Assembly: GCA_035610835.1 (NCBI GenBank)
Contig: CM069446.1
Span: 70,913,062-70,977,061, forward strand
Length of the DNA: 64,000 nt
Source: Ophiura sarsii
Taxonomy: Eukaryota; Echinodermata; Ophiuroidea; Amphilepidida; Ophiuridae
Direction of reading: 5' to 3'
Shown here: piece after piece, positions 13,285 to 25,149 of the stretch
How the letters are laid out: every line of letters starts with the position of its first letter
Position numbering within the stretch: the first letter of the stretch is position 1
Made by a program: the position numbers and the translations under genes
The notes under the pieces: model-generated
What the model was told of the DNA's origin: nothing
The model's database searches: none
The model's input: only the letters and a program-made list of their open reading frames with translations

Positions 13285-13560
13285 CGCCAGCATAAGGCCA
13301 AAAAAAAAGATTATTGTGTTGCCCTCAAATGCCAAAAATCTTGAAGTCTGTTCGGTCGGTTGATTTTCCTTCCCCCCTCCCCTTTGTTTGGCTGACAAAT
13401 ACTACTGACAGACCAAGGTTCATGACAAGACAAAATTGATAAATGTCAATTTGACAATGTTTCTAGTGTGATAATAACTTTAAAGCAATCTATTCAAGCA
13501 AATTATTTATTTCGAGCAGAAAATAGTAATATTTTGATGAATTGGGTAAAATTTAAATTT
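13285..13560. mobile_element. GACCGACC-type repeat, copy A, paired with 15948-16250
   Basis: Shares, in opposite orientation, the series TTGTGTTGCCCTCA, CAAAAATCTTGAAGT, GTCGGTTGATTTTCC, TCATGACAAGACAAAATTG and AATTGGGTAAAATTTAAAT with 15948-16250. The same pair occurs in copy B (about 42740-43010 and 45300-45595). Ends are not sharp. Confidence 0.65.
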
Positions 13561-14079
13561 AGCCCAGGCTAAATGTTCGGTGACTATCTATACCCGGGGA
13601 TGTGGAGGGGGTGGGTTGGGGGGGGATATTTTGCAGCATGGGATAGACCTTGTGTACGCACGCAAACAGGTGCCGCTGGTCGTATGATTTTGTATGGTGT
13701 AAGGGTTTTATTAGGGTTATTGTTTTGCACAAACCAGCCATGCAAACTTCTCAAAATGGCAGCCATTTTGCCATCCATGCACCACATTCAAAATACCTCT
13801 TCAACATGTCATTTAGTGTTATTGTGCATAAACAAGAACTATCAATAAGAGGAGGGCATGGCCAACCCAGCATGTAAACAATCTATAAGGATTTCATAAG
13901 CCTCATTGCTCTAATATTGTCAATAATTTCAGGGTCTATATAAAGCAAACAACAGTTGGTAATAGAAACAGTCACTTCCTCATTACATGGCTGAAGACCT
14001 CTTACCAAAGGATCAATATCTCTTCAACAACTTAGGTAAAAATGCTATGTTGAACTAAAAGTGTTAGCGATTTGGCTAT

Positions 14080-14275
14080 GCAGGGACTGTGAATGAGATG
14101 ATGATTTCATCAATGAAATCTTTTGGACACAAGCGTTATTAGGTTTTGCTTCAATATTTACTGACATTTTCCCCAAGCGATATGGACTGTGAAAGAGATG
14201 ATGATTTCATCAATGAAATCTTTTTGGCACAAGCGTTAGGTTTTGCTTCAATATTTACTGATATTTTCCCCAGCA
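14080..14275. repeat. Tandem duplication of ~110 bp, copy A only
   Basis: GAGATGATGATTTCATCAAT through TTTACTGATATTTTCCCC occurs twice (about 14094 and 14196). Copy B has it once (43530-43605). Confidence 0.88.
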
Positions 14276-15623
14276 GTGTATCTATTTAATATGTAAATTA
14301 TTAAATTATAATCAAGTGGAATTTGTATGGTGATCTTTCAATTAATATCAATCTCAATATGATATCAAATTTACATGAACATACCTACTTATCGTGAAAT
14401 TATTATTTCTGAACAAATACACATTTTGTATCATATACATGTAGACCAGACCAAAGTAATTAACATTTGACAAAGATTTTCTTTTTCTCCAGAACTTGTT
14501 GGAATGATCAGGCAGGAGTTGAGCGATCACACTATGGACTGTAAAAGAGATGATGCATTTTTTTTTAAAACTTACATAGCAACCAATGGACAATTTCTTC
14601 AACAACAATTCAAATTTTGCTTGTTTGGGGTTCCATGGTGAATTTGAGGGAAACTTGAAAGATTTTTTGTCGCTGAGATGTCAAATACCACCAGAACAAC
14701 GACACAACAACCCTGCCAAAGTGACAGTATTTGATGATTGTAAAATGATACAGGCTTAACTGATTTGATCAAAAGGAGAATTACAGAATGGCTGAATATT
14801 ACATATTATTCTAGAAGCGGTAAATTTTCACATTCATAATTTTTGAGTAGAACTCTCAAATTAAAGATAATTTTCCAATAAGGCAACTGGGAAAAAACAA
14901 TTCTGTTCTGCCAGCCTGACCGACATTTTGCAAAAGAAATTTGAAACTTTTTGAATTTTTTTAAAACTTTTTGAAAAATCTTGGAATTTTATCTTTTTAA
15001 TTGAAAATTGTTGAAAATTTCGAAAATTTGTGAAAACTCACCAAAATGTTTAAAATATGAATAAAAAACCCTCGACCAACCGTCGTCCCTACCTAAGAAG
15101 TCGTTTGCCCGTAGAACAGGGCTGTTGTTTTTTGTCGCCAAAGTCACAATTTAGCATTCCTTTACACAGACTACAAAGCTCAGGGACATTAACTCAAATG
15201 TTTTTAACTTTTGCTTATCAATTACTGTGCGCACAAACCGTGAACATTACAGTAGTGCAAAAATATTGCCACATTAACGATTATCCAATTTCGAATATAG
15301 CCTGCCATACACTACAGTCAATAATGGGTCAGTCATGTCCAATGCTGAAGTAGGATAAATGGATCTTTTGTGAATATTATTAGGTGTGTATGTAATACAA
15401 TAACAATGTACATTATTTGGTTGGTAATTATACCCGGGACTTATTTGCATTGTCAAATCTTTTCAAAGTATGAGGCATTTCTATTATTATTGGTTTGCAC
15501 TGACAGCCCAATTGTGGTTCAACGTATTCTTGTTTTGGTTGTGCTCGCAATTTGAACTTGGTAAAATCAATTAGTCGAACTCTGGTAGAGAGAGGAAAGG
15601 TAGAATTTAGATTGATTCCTTAA

Positions 15624-15852
15624 TACTTTCAATGCAGCTATTGGTTTGACCATACACAAAACAAGATTTTTCAGAAACCTTTCATAATTTTCAAAGTCTA
15701 TCTCAAGGATTAGTGAATCAATACTAGGCATGTTTGTACTTATTTCAATGTATTGCGCATGGTGATTCCAAATATGGTAATGAAATTCAATCATTTTGAA
15801 ATTTTGTGAAATTTTGAAATGTCGTCTGCAGACGCCTGCAGCATCGAAAGTG
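15624..15852. mobile_element. CACTTTCC-family TTAA element, copy A2, reversed
   Basis: Lies between TTAA at 15620-15623 and 15853-15856, with ends TACTTTCAATGC and GCATCGAAAGTG. Its interior is the reverse complement of the 8418 and 17054 elements. The minus-strand open frame through it has no family resemblance I can name. Confidence 0.82.
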
Positions 15853-15947
15853 TTAAGTTGATGGACAGTGTGGTCAATGGTCAAGAGTAGAGTCTGTATT
15901 GGTCAGTGGGCAGGATCGCCAATTAGGGGCAGGTGGGGGGGGGGGGG

Positions 15948-16250
15948 ATGTTGTGTTGCCCTCAGCCTGACCCTAAAATCTCAAATTTTTTAAGATTTAA
16001 ATTTTACCCAATTTGTCAACATATTACTATTTTCTGCCCGAAATGAATAAGTTTGCTTGAATAGATTGCTTTTAAACTATTTTCACACTAGAAACATAAT
16101 TAGGTCAAATTGACATTTACCCATTTTATCTTGTCATGAACCTAGAGGTCTGTAAGTAATATTTGTCAGCATAAAAACAAATTAAGAAAAAGAAAAAGGA
16201 AAATCAACTGACCGACCCGACTTCAAGATTTTTGGCACTTGGACTTTCAC
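15948..16250. mobile_element. GACCGACC-type repeat, inverted partner of 13285-13560
   Basis: Reverse-complement relative of 13285-13560 about 2.4 kb away; includes ACCGACCCGACTTCAAGATT. The preceding G-rich run marks its left edge. Confidence 0.65.
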
Positions 16251-16844
16251 CTTTTCACTATTGCACAAAAATATACAACCAAATTTAACATCTGGTGCAA
16301 CAATGCAATACAAGTTCGTTGTACAAGTACTAAGTAGTATTCAAATTGTAATGAATTGCATCTTAATTTATGTAAAATAGTGGCCATTTTTAGTACTATC
16401 AATAAGATGGATTATTATATATAAATCAATGATTATACTATGACCAGCCCCTACAAGTTGATGCTTCGCAACTTTACATTGTTTTATTCCGTTGCTTTAT
16501 AAATGTAAAATTAACACCCAATGAATTCAAAATGTAACTTTTTTCTATTTTGTTTCTTCAAATCCTTCCTAAAGCCAACCATCTTGAAAAATAAAATTGC
16601 TGGATTACCCTTATCTTTTGAAGGAAAGCAACGCGACATCGCAAGAGCATCTTTGTGGTGCAATTTGTTTCGAATTTCATCTCGAGAGGCCTCCAGCGAA
16701 ATTGGAACAATATTTCTACTTCTATATAGGGCTCTATCTGACAACATGTATCATGGTACCGGGATGCTACGGAAAGCGACACACATCCATGTATAAGGAT
16801 GCTAGACTTGATTCACACTTGCAAAGTCTTTACTGTACCAGCCC

Positions 16845-16868
16845 GGGGGGGGGGGGGGGGGGGGGGGG
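16845..16868. repeat. Poly-G run of 24
   Basis: Uninterrupted G run; the copy B equivalent (46230-46240) has only 11 and is followed by different sequence. Such runs are length-unstable and error-prone in assembly. Confidence 0.9.
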
Positions 16869-17053
16869 TATAATGTTGTAATCATCCGCATGAACGAAAA
16901 CGTGGAATATGCATGCTTTTTCGACCACAACAGGTCAACATCATCTCCTGGGCTTTATGTGCGTTCTTTATATCAATTTTATTGTATTTTTTAACGATTG
17001 ATGAAATAATAATACATCTCCAAAATAATCTCACATCAAACCTTTCAATTTAA

Positions 17054-17281
17054 CACTTTCCACGCCGCGGCTGGCGTCTGCAATGTCACAAAATATTTAA
17101 AATATGTTAAAATTATTGAATTTCATTACCATATTTTAAATCACCATGAGAAATGCATTGAAATCAGGTACAAACATGCCTACTATTGGTTCAGTAATCC
17201 TTGAGATAGACTTTGAAAATTGGGGAAGGTTTCTGAAAAATCTTGTTTTGTATGGTAAAACTAATAGCCGTGTGGTAAGTG
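17054..17281. mobile_element. CACTTTCC-family TTAA element, copy A3
   Basis: 228 bp between TTAA at 17050-17053 and 17282-17285, ends CACTTTCCACGCC and GTGTGGTAAGTG. TTAA flanks suggest piggyBac-type mobilisation. The B equivalent starts at 46437 and is internally duplicated. Confidence 0.85.
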
Positions 17282-17879
17282 TTAACCATCTCACTCCTCT
17301 AGCAATCCTGCACTGACTATGACTAGATGAGATGATTCTGAATCACTCTATATTGCCAAAGAAGATTTTACAGTCTTCCCACAATGCATTATACGAACAG
17401 CCAGCTAACCAACTAAAGCTTGTTTCATACGATGCGATTTGTCGAGCTCTTTAAGTTTTAGATATAAGAAAAAGGAACACTCAGATAACTAATTTAATCA
17501 TTAATGTAAACCAGAACCTAAGAGCTCCAACGATGAACACGCTATGAAGCCATGATTGTGTGCAAATGTGTCTATGGGAACTGAGACAAATTGGAGACCA
17601 GAATTTGCAAAACGCAATGCATTGCGGTGGTGTCTTTAAAGTCTTCTTCGCTATTATGCATTCATTGAAAACATTCAAACGAAGATCTATCTGATGATAA
17701 AATACATTAAAGTAGAACCAAAATTGAAAACTGCACACACAGTGTCTGTCTGCAAACTAATTTTGCTCGGCATGCTTTGAACTCCTGCCGCTGAAATAAT
17801 CGGTGAATATGAATATATGGTGATATGTTGCAAAATAGGGTAGTCTTTTCACTCATTTGGCGAAAGCCTCTACAGAGTG

Positions 17880-18138
17880 AAAAAAAATGTAGCACAGAAT
17901 GTCCACTTTGATTACAGTATTTCAAAAGAAAGTAGATTACTAAGGAAGGCAGGGGCACTGACCGTCTTCCTCCGTATCTATAGTTCGGTCAGTTCCAATT
18001 TGGCGGGGAATACAGTTTTTATCTCTCCGTGGGAAGAAGTATCAAAATGTATGTGCAAGACTTCAGCCATACGCACACCATATTGGTGGCATGTGTGTGC
18101 GTCACGCATATGATGCACAGTTTTTATCTCTCCTTTGG
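17880..18138. other. Unassigned DNA between copy A and the gap
   Basis: Does not match the right flank of copy B. The phrase CAGTTTTTATCTCTCC occurs at about 18012 and again at 18118 next to the gap. No gene seen. Confidence 0.5.
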
Positions 18139-18238
18139 NNNNNNNNNNNNNNNNNNNNNNNNNNNNNNNNNNNNNNNNNNNNNNNNNNNNNNNNNNNNNN
18201 NNNNNNNNNNNNNNNNNNNNNNNNNNNNNNNNNNNNNN
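18139..18238. other. Assembly gap, 100 N
   Basis: Exactly 100 unresolved bases, the usual placeholder for a gap of unknown size. It lies 260 bp right of the end of copy A, so order and orientation of 1-18138 relative to 18239-64000 depend on scaffolding. Confidence 1.
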
Positions 18239-18815
18239 GATGGACAGGCAGAGGGGGGTGGGAAGGGAGTGAAGGGGGTAAGGGGAAAATGGGTATATGG
18301 AGTGGGGATGTGAGGGGATATAATATGAGGAAATGTTTCCATGGTAACTGATTCCAATCTGATATCCATGCTGTTCACTTTAAATACAGTCTCTGGTGCT
18401 ATCAGGTAAATTATCTGGGATTGCATTCTCCAATTCCCAAAGGCGGCCCATTGCAAATGCCACCAAATTGACTGCTTTCAAATTTGTTCACAATCTATTT
18501 GTTGTATTGTACATTATGGTGCCATTGCCAAAGGAGCCCATGAATACAATGTTATTACAATATCACATGTAGATTGATCTCCGCATTACATCAACACATA
18601 CAGACATGACTGCGATCTTATCGTAACCTTTGACCTTTAATGTTGGCACACACCATACACACATAGTGCGCTATCTTATCTTGTCAATCATAGCTACAGC
18701 AATTTGTCAGTCAATCTGTTGGCTAGGATAAATAAGCAGTGCACGAAACTCCTGTGTGGCTCAGAGGTAAAAGAATTCTTCACTTCTTCTACTACTAAAC
18801 CATGATGATATTATA
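18239..18815. other. Unassigned DNA right of the gap
   Basis: Starts with a purine-rich GGGGTGGGAAGGGAG tract (18250-18320). No exon recognised. A tRNA-like TGGCTCAGAGGT near 18757 has no matching B box. Confidence 0.5.
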
Positions 18816-19393
18816 CAGGGTGACCCAATAAAAAGTTTACCCAGAATGAAAGTGATATTTTTCCACTTCCTGTAATTTTATATCTGTGTTTTTTATTTTA
18901 TTATAAAGAATGGGTAATGGAGCAACTACCCTGAACAAATTATTTATTTTGGTTGGGTGGTTTTCAAGATATGGTTGAACATTACTTCAGCAAAACAGAC
19001 TTGTCCACAGAGCTCCACAAACCAGGTTTGGAACCGGCAATAATCAAGTTTTGATGTCTCACTTGTGTTCAATCATGCCTTTGCTCCAAGGACAAGTCTG
19101 TTTTGTTAAAGCAATGTTCAATATAGCATATCTTGAAAACCACTCAACCAAAATAAATAATTATTGCCGGTTCCAAACCTGGTTTGTGAAGCTCCGTGGA
19201 CAAGTCTGTTTTGCTGAAGTAATGTTCAATGGACCATATCTTGAAAACCACCCAACCAAAATATTTAAAAAAAATCAGGGTAGATGCTCCATTACCCATT
19301 CTTTATAATAAAATAAAAAACACATATATCAAATTACAGGAAGTGGAAACATATCACTTTCATTTTGGGTAAACTTTTTATTGGGTCACCCTG
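18816..19393. mobile_element. Long foldback element, CAGGGTGACCC termini, TA duplication
   Basis: 578 bp that is nearly a palindrome. The arms, about 200 bp or more each, begin CAGGGTGACCCAATAAAAAG and are flanked by TA (18814-18815, 19394-19395). CAGGGTG..CC termini with TA are typical of mariner-like elements. The centre holds further inverted phrases (AACAGACTTGTCC, CCAGGTTTGGAACCGGCAAT). No transposase. The open frame 19051-19308 is not supported. Confidence 0.9.
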
Positions 19394-21110
19394 TATACTA
19401 AGGCCAAGACAAAGTTTTGAAGAACATTTTTTTTTAATTTTATTTTATTCAATTTAAGTTAGTCAATTAATTAAATTCTCAGCGCGATAAAATATCTTTT
19501 TCTCAATACTAATTTTTAAAAGGGTAAGCTTAAAGCTAGATATTCTGATTTCTGGTCCCATTTTCAACTTGATGTTTTCTATTTTACATGAAAGGTCATC
19601 CTTAAAATTGTCGCATTCTGAAGTTTGAGTCGCATAACTGCGATGGTTCTAATTTTTGAAGCACAAAGTCACAATACATTTGCCCATTGAATAGTACACG
19701 AACTGACTGGTGGTTAACCAACTGTGTCAGTAATTCACCACATTTCAGCCTATAATTTCTAAATTATTCTAAAACATTTTTGGTCCCTAAGATATTACAG
19801 ATATAATGAGAAAAATTTGGGGATTCTTCTGATATGAAAATTTCTTGATGTGAAAAAAAAATCATGAACCCAAAAAAGTGATCGGAACATATACCTTTTA
19901 AGATTTTACAGATATAATGAGAAAAATATGAGGATTCTTCTGATATCAATAGCTCGATGTGAAAAAAAAATCATAGCAAAAAAAAGTGATCGGAACATAC
20001 ACCTTTAAATCTAGCTAAAACAGTTCAAATAAATTGAAAAAAATTGTAATGTGTCTGTTCGGAGTAGTAGTGGCAATACTATTATTAAGTCAGTCTGTTG
20101 TTACGCAATAGTCAGTTGTAAATCAATACTTAATTGCAACTTAGTATAAATCAATGCTTAATCGCATCTAATTATATTTAATGCCGTGCCATTTTGTCTA
20201 TAACATTTAGTGGGACGGGGTAAATCAATCGCAGTCTTAATCGCATTGTTTAAATGGCAATCTTTGCTGTACATCAATTTTCACATTTGATTGCACTTGG
20301 GTGAAAAAAGGAGACAAAAACACACCAACATTCAGAAATCAGGTTTTGTTTTTCCCTTCAGTAAATAGGGCCAAGTAAAATAAATTACATTTTGCTCGTC
20401 CCCGCCCTCTCCTTTATGGCTGCCGCCTCCTCTTTTTTTTACTATTTACTATTATTTTAGGCTCTTACTTTTTTTACTGTTGCTGAACTTAGAAACTTGC
20501 TTTAAGTGGATTTAAATGAAACAAATCATTTGTTTGTCATTAGATTGCATCAGTAACTTAAACAGTACAACAACCGATGGCGTGCATAAACTGCATATTA
20601 AACATGGCGGCCACTTTGGAATAAAAATAGCAAAATTGGGAAAATAATAAATAGTAAAGCCCTGCCTCCTCCTTATCTTCAAAAAATCATGACGAGGAAC
20701 ATGTAATATATTTCACTTAATCGTGCGATGTAAAATGTTTTTTACTGAAATACAAATTCATCAACATGCCAATTTGGATGGGTGCAAACAATTAGGCCAA
20801 TTTTTTTTGTTATGTTGTCCTCCACAGCTTTCAGAGAGGAGGCGGGCGGGTGGGCGGATTTTTTAAATTTGTAAAAAAGAAATTTTTAAATTTTCTTTTA
20901 CCAGCGGAAGCTCAAAGTTCAGCCAACAAGAAGTTGAAATCACTCTGAGAGTCGCACATATATGTTATAAACACTTAATTTAATATTCAATGCCATTTAA
21001 ACTGTTTTTAAAAAAATCTGGAAAAAAATCTGAAAAAAAAAAAAAAGAAGAAAAGAAATCGGAGCGGCCCTAAATCTGGAGCGGGCGGTCGAGGATGTGA
21101 AAATTGTAAA
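19394..21110. other. AT-rich DNA with a 119-bp tandem duplication
   Basis: Two near-identical units at about 19785-20010 (CAGATATAATGAGAAAAAT, AGTGATCGGAACATA). The remainder (20010-21110) is low-complexity, with GC patches CCCGCCCTCTCC near 20400 and GGCGGGCGGGTGGGCGG near 20840. No gene recognised. Confidence 0.55.
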
Positions 21111-21503
21111 TGAGTTGGTATTCTGATCAGTCGCCACTATATTGATAGTATTTTTATACCTTGCACGGCTATGTCAATAGAAGGGCGGAGTAGTTGTACT
21201 GATATAGTAGTTTATCAAAATGTAAAATATTAAACAAATATTTATCAGTTGATTTGTAATTGGTATGTAAATGTACTTTATACCATCAAATGATGTGGTA
21301 TAATGCACATGTCAGTTGTATGATGCACTATACGACCCCCGGGAATGGTGCGTCACTTTTATGAGATGCGTCACTGTCTGATATACCACGACGCACCCCT
21401 GTGTCACAAATGTGACGGACCTTTGCTATACAATGACGGTACCCGCAGTCAATTTTGTGATGCACCATTGATTGATTCTGATCCATGTTGAACTTTGTGA
21501 ACC

Positions 21504-21587
21504 AATTCGTCGCTGTTCTGACATACCGGCACATCACTTTACTTAATTCTGTTGTGATGTGTCGGTATGTCAGAACAGCGACGAATT
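21504..21587. repeat. Near-perfect 34-bp-arm hairpin
   Basis: Arms 21504-21537 and 21554-21587 are inverse over 34 bp with a single mismatch that could still wobble-pair, and a 16-bp loop. It begins AATTCGTCGCTGTTCTGACA. It adjoins the LINE-like tail on its right. Confidence 0.9.
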
Positions 21588-21872
21588 GCAACTGTATAAG
21601 TCAGTGTAACAATTTAAAAACAAAAGATCCATGGAATTTAAATTTTGTGTTCTAAAGCATATTACAATTCTGCATTTTCTTGCTGAATGTATCTGATGGT
21701 TTTGTATATATATCTATGTAAATAGTTGTTATATTCCATGTATATTGTAAATAATTCTGTATTTTTCTCTGTGAAATGAGGGCCTGCTTGGAAAGCAGTG
21801 CTTGACACTGAAGCTGTTTACCCTCAATAAAGAAAGATTAAATAATAAATAATAACAATAATAATAATAAGA
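21588..21872 (+). mobile_element. LINE-like 3' end with (TAA)n tail
   Basis: A 3'-UTR-like stretch runs into GTGAAATGAGGGCCTGCTTG, then CTGTTTACCCTCAATAAAGA, and ends in a TAA/ATAA repeat (about 21840-21870). This matches the general look of CR1/L2-like 3' ends in marine invertebrates. No ORF remains, so it is heavily 5'-truncated. The exact 5' boundary is unclear and may include the neighbouring hairpin. Confidence 0.6.
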
Positions 21873-22159
21873 CATAGTCCAATAGAGATATGTTGTGTAC
21901 TGTTAGGAGGGAGACAGAATGTAGCAAAATGACCTCCGAGTCATTGACCTACAGACCTCCAGAAAGTAGAAAGTGACCTCTAGTCTGGCAGATCTACAGG
22001 CAAGAAGTACAAAAGCAACCTCTGACCAATGAACACTGGACAGGACACACTGATCTCTGACCTATGGACACCTATGCGGAAACGACCTTTGATCCAACAG
22101 ATTTTCATTCAGACAGCATGCAGCCAAACACCTCTTGACCAACGAAAAGAATTGATCAT
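21873..22159. other. Unassigned DNA left of the minisatellite
   Basis: Contains loosely repeated GACCTCTGACC-like phrases (about 21930-22140) that grade into the minisatellite. No exon was seen. Confidence 0.5.
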
Positions 22160-24404
22160 CCTTACTTGCTGCTAGATTAGCATTGTGACAGAACAAAAGT
22201 GTTCAACCTTACTTGCTGCTAGATTAGCATTGTGACAGAACAGAAGTGTTCAATCGTACTTGCTGCTAGATTAGCATTGTGACAGAACAGAAGTGTTCTA
22301 CCGTACTTGCTGCTAGATTAGCATTGTGACAGAACAGAAGTGTTCAACCGTACTTGCTGCTAGATTAGCATTGTGACAGAACAGAAGTGTTCAACCGTAC
22401 TTGCTGCTAGATTAGCATTGTGACAGAACAGAAGTGTTCAATCGTACTTGCTGCTAGATAAGCATTGTGACAGAACAAAAGTGTTCAACCTTACTTGCTG
22501 CTAGATTAGCATTGTGACAGAACAGAAGTGTTCAACCGTACTTGCTGCTAGATTAGCATTGTGACAGAACAGAAGTGTTCAATCGTACTTGCTGCTAGAT
22601 AAGCATTGTGACAGAACAGAAGTGTTCAACCTTACTTGCTGCTAGATTAGCATTGTGACAGAACAGAAGTGTTCAATCGTACTTGCTGCTAGATAAGCAT
22701 TGTGACAGAACAGAAGTGTTCAACCTTACTTGCTGCTAGATTAGCATTGTGACAGAACAGAAGTGTTCAACCGTACTTGCCGCTAGATTAGCATTGTGAC
22801 AGAACAGAAGTGTTCAACCTTACTTGCCGCTAGATTAGCATTGTGACAGAACAGAAGTGTTCAACCGTACTTGCCGCTAGATTAGCATTGTGACAGAACA
22901 GAAGTGTTCAACCTTACTTGCTGCTAGATTAGCATTGTGACAGAACAGAATTGATCAACCTTACTTGCTGCTAGATAAGCATTGTGACAGATAAGAAGTG
23001 TTCAACCTTACTTGCTGCTAGATTAGCATTGTGACAGAACAGAAGTGTTCAACCGTACTTGCCGCTAGATTAGCATTGTGACGGAACGGAAGTGTTCAAC
23101 CTTACTTGCTGCTAGATAAGCATTGTGACAGATAAGAAGTGTTCAACCTTACTTGCTGCTAGATTAGCATTGTGACGGAACGGAAGTGTTCAACCTTACT
23201 TGCTGCTAGATTAGCATTGTGACAGAACAGAAGTGTTCAACCTTACTTGCTGCTAGATTAGCATTGTGACAGAACAGAATTGATCAACCTTACTTGCTGC
23301 TAGATAAGCATTGTGACAGATAAGAAGTGTTCAACCTTACTTGCTGCTAGATTAGCATTGTGACAGAACAGAAGTGTTCAACCTTACTTGCTGCTAGATT
23401 AGCATTGTGACAGAACAGAAGTGTTCAACCTTACTTGCTGCTAGATTAGCATTGTGACAGAACAGAAGTGTTTAACCTTACTTGCTGCTAGATTAGCATT
23501 GTGACAGAACAGAAGTGTTCAACCTTACTTGCTGCTAGATTAGCATTGTGACAGAACAGAAGTGTTCAACCTTACTTACTGCTAGATTAGCATTGTGACA
23601 GAACAGAAATGTTCAACCTTACTTACTGCTAGATTAGCATTGTGACAGAGCAGAAATGTTCAACCTTACTTGCTGCTAGATTAGCATTGTGACAGAACAG
23701 AAGTGTTCATCTGTACTTGCTGCTAGATTAGCATTGTGACAGAACAGAAGTGTTCAACCTTACTTGCTGCTAGATTAGCATTGTTGACAGAACAGAAGTG
23801 TTCAACCTTACTTGCTGCTAGATTAGCATTGTGACAGAACAGAAGTGTTCATCTGTACTTGCTGCTAGATTAGCATTGTGACAGAACAGAAGTGTTCAAC
23901 CTTACTTGCTGCTAGATTAGCATTGTTGACAGAACAGAATTGTTCAACCTTACTTACTGCTAGATTAGCATTGTGACAGAACAGAAGTGTTTAACCTTAC
24001 TTGCTGCTAGATTAGCATTGTGACAGAACAGAAGTGTTCAACCTCACTTGCTGCTAGATTAGCATTGTGACAGAACAGAAGTGTTCAACCTTACTTACTG
24101 CTAGATTAGCATTGTGACAGAACAGAAGTGTTTAACCTTACTTGCTGCTAGATTAGCATTGTGACAGAACAGAAGTGTTCAACCTTACTTGCTGCTAGAT
24201 TAGCATTGTGACAGAACAGAAGTGTTCAACCTTACTTGCTGCTAGATTAGCATTGTGACAGAACAGAAGTGTTCAACCTTACTTGCTGCTAGATTAGCAT
24301 TGTGACAGAACAGAAGTGTTCAACCTTACTTGCTGCTAGATGAGCATTGTGACAGAACAGAAGTGTTCAACCTTACTTGCTGCTAGATAAGCATTGTGAC
24401 AGAA
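22160..24404. repeat. 47-bp minisatellite, about 48 units
   Basis: Unit begins CCTTACTTGCTGCTAGATTA and ends CAGAAGTGTTCAA. First and last unit starts (22160 and 24371) are 2211 bp apart, which equals 47 units of 47 plus the two single-base insertions seen near 23783 and 23926. Variant positions (TTAG/TAAG, CTTAC/CGTAC, CTGC/CCGC, GAATTGATC) recur in blocks, implying multi-unit duplications. Lies in the Dvl intron next to the 24463 exon. Confidence 0.97.
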
Positions 24405-24462
24405 AAGATCTTGGTAGGATGGTACATAACTATTATTTCTGATCGATTAACATTGTACTTAC

Positions 24463-24556
24463 TCGTTGTACCCTTGGCATGCGCGGTCTCCGCCTTCGTT
24501 TTCTTGGTTTACCGCGCATCAGTCGTGACTGACTCCGTTCTGTTGCACTACTAAAT
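24463..24556 (-). CDS. dvl: Dishevelled (Dvl/Dsh) next exon, FSS..RLMR and basic region before PDZ
   Basis: On the minus strand the 94-bp exon follows a TTTTCTCTTTTCAG acceptor and ends at an excellent GTAAGT donor. Its first base completes the AG left by the exon at 28234, giving Arg. It then reads 31 open codons: FSSATERSQSRLMR, followed by a very basic stretch KPRKRRRRPRMPRVQR. Vertebrate Dvl has FSSSTEQSSASRLMRRHKRRRRK at the same place, directly before the SSSFSSITDSTMSLN lead-in to the PDZ domain. Phase match, order and conserved residues across a 3.7-kb intron make chance very unlikely. The exon ends in phase 0. The PDZ exon expected next (below 24463) is not visible between 18239 and 24400 and may lie beyond the gap. 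A 47-bp minisatellite ends only about 55 bp past the donor. The arginine/lysine run is longer and more proline-punctuated than in vertebrates. Confidence 0.9.
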
Positions 24557-25149
24557 CTGAAAAGAGAAAACGAATTAAAAACAAAATACTTGATTAAGAC
24601 TAACTATGTTTTTGGGAAGGATCCAGTGGTCATTCATATGACCAAACGGTGGATTAGTATTAGACTGGATCTTCATGTCTTCCCTATTTTATACACGGCC
24701 CCTGCGAGGGTGCTCAAATGTAGAGGGACGCGGGAACCCAGTCTAGGATTAGCATTACGATACTAAATTGGGCAACATTCGCAAATAGGTCTCCATATTT
24801 ATTTCATATCAAATACTTTCATGCATAAATCGCATATGGTACCTGTATTCCATGAACAGACTAACAGTGTAAACATTAGTGACGAGGTCGACGTAATAAG
24901 CTCTCCTAACGCTACAGACGAACCCTACATTTACACGATGCAGTAGTAATGCCACAATACGAGTGTCTGTCTGCCTGATCATTCGTCTAGACTGATCAAT
25001 TTGTGATGGAGAGGCATTTGACAAATGTCATACATTTTAACTTTGAAATCAATAATTAGTACAAATTTCCCTCGTACAGTACCATTGAATGGCGGGTTAT
25101 GAATCTAGAATATGAACATCAAATTTGATCAGTTGATTTGTTGGTAACT

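Larger units (their letters stand above)
4313..17879. repeat. Segmental duplication copy A (direct repeat of 31905-47769)
   Basis: Collinear with copy B in the same orientation over its whole length. Left homology begins near TTAAAAAAAACACCAAATT and right homology ends near TCATTTGGCGAAAGCCTCTA; flanks outside do not match by eye. A sampled stretch (16597-16790 versus 45987-46180) differs at only about three positions, while other parts differ more. Copy A uniquely holds insertions at 4439-4832, 7075-7420, 10247-10457 and 13105-13277, and a doubled ~110-bp block near 14080-14275. No TIRs or LTRs were seen at the ends, so it is not obviously one large transposon. No convincing gene lies within. 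Confidence 0.95.

Noticed and set aside
4313..17879. A single giant DNA transposon (Polinton/Maverick-like) or LTR element explaining the A/B repeat
   Set aside because: No terminal inverted or long terminal repeats at the ends and no integrase, polymerase or capsid-like frames inside.
18750..18775. tRNA or tRNA-derived SINE head (TGGCTCAGAGGT A-box-like)
   Set aside because: No B box or clover-leaf partner downstream before the foldback element.
22160..24404. CRISPR-like regular array
   Set aside because: Units are contiguous and nearly identical over the full 47 bp with no unique spacers, in a eukaryotic intron; it is a minisatellite.
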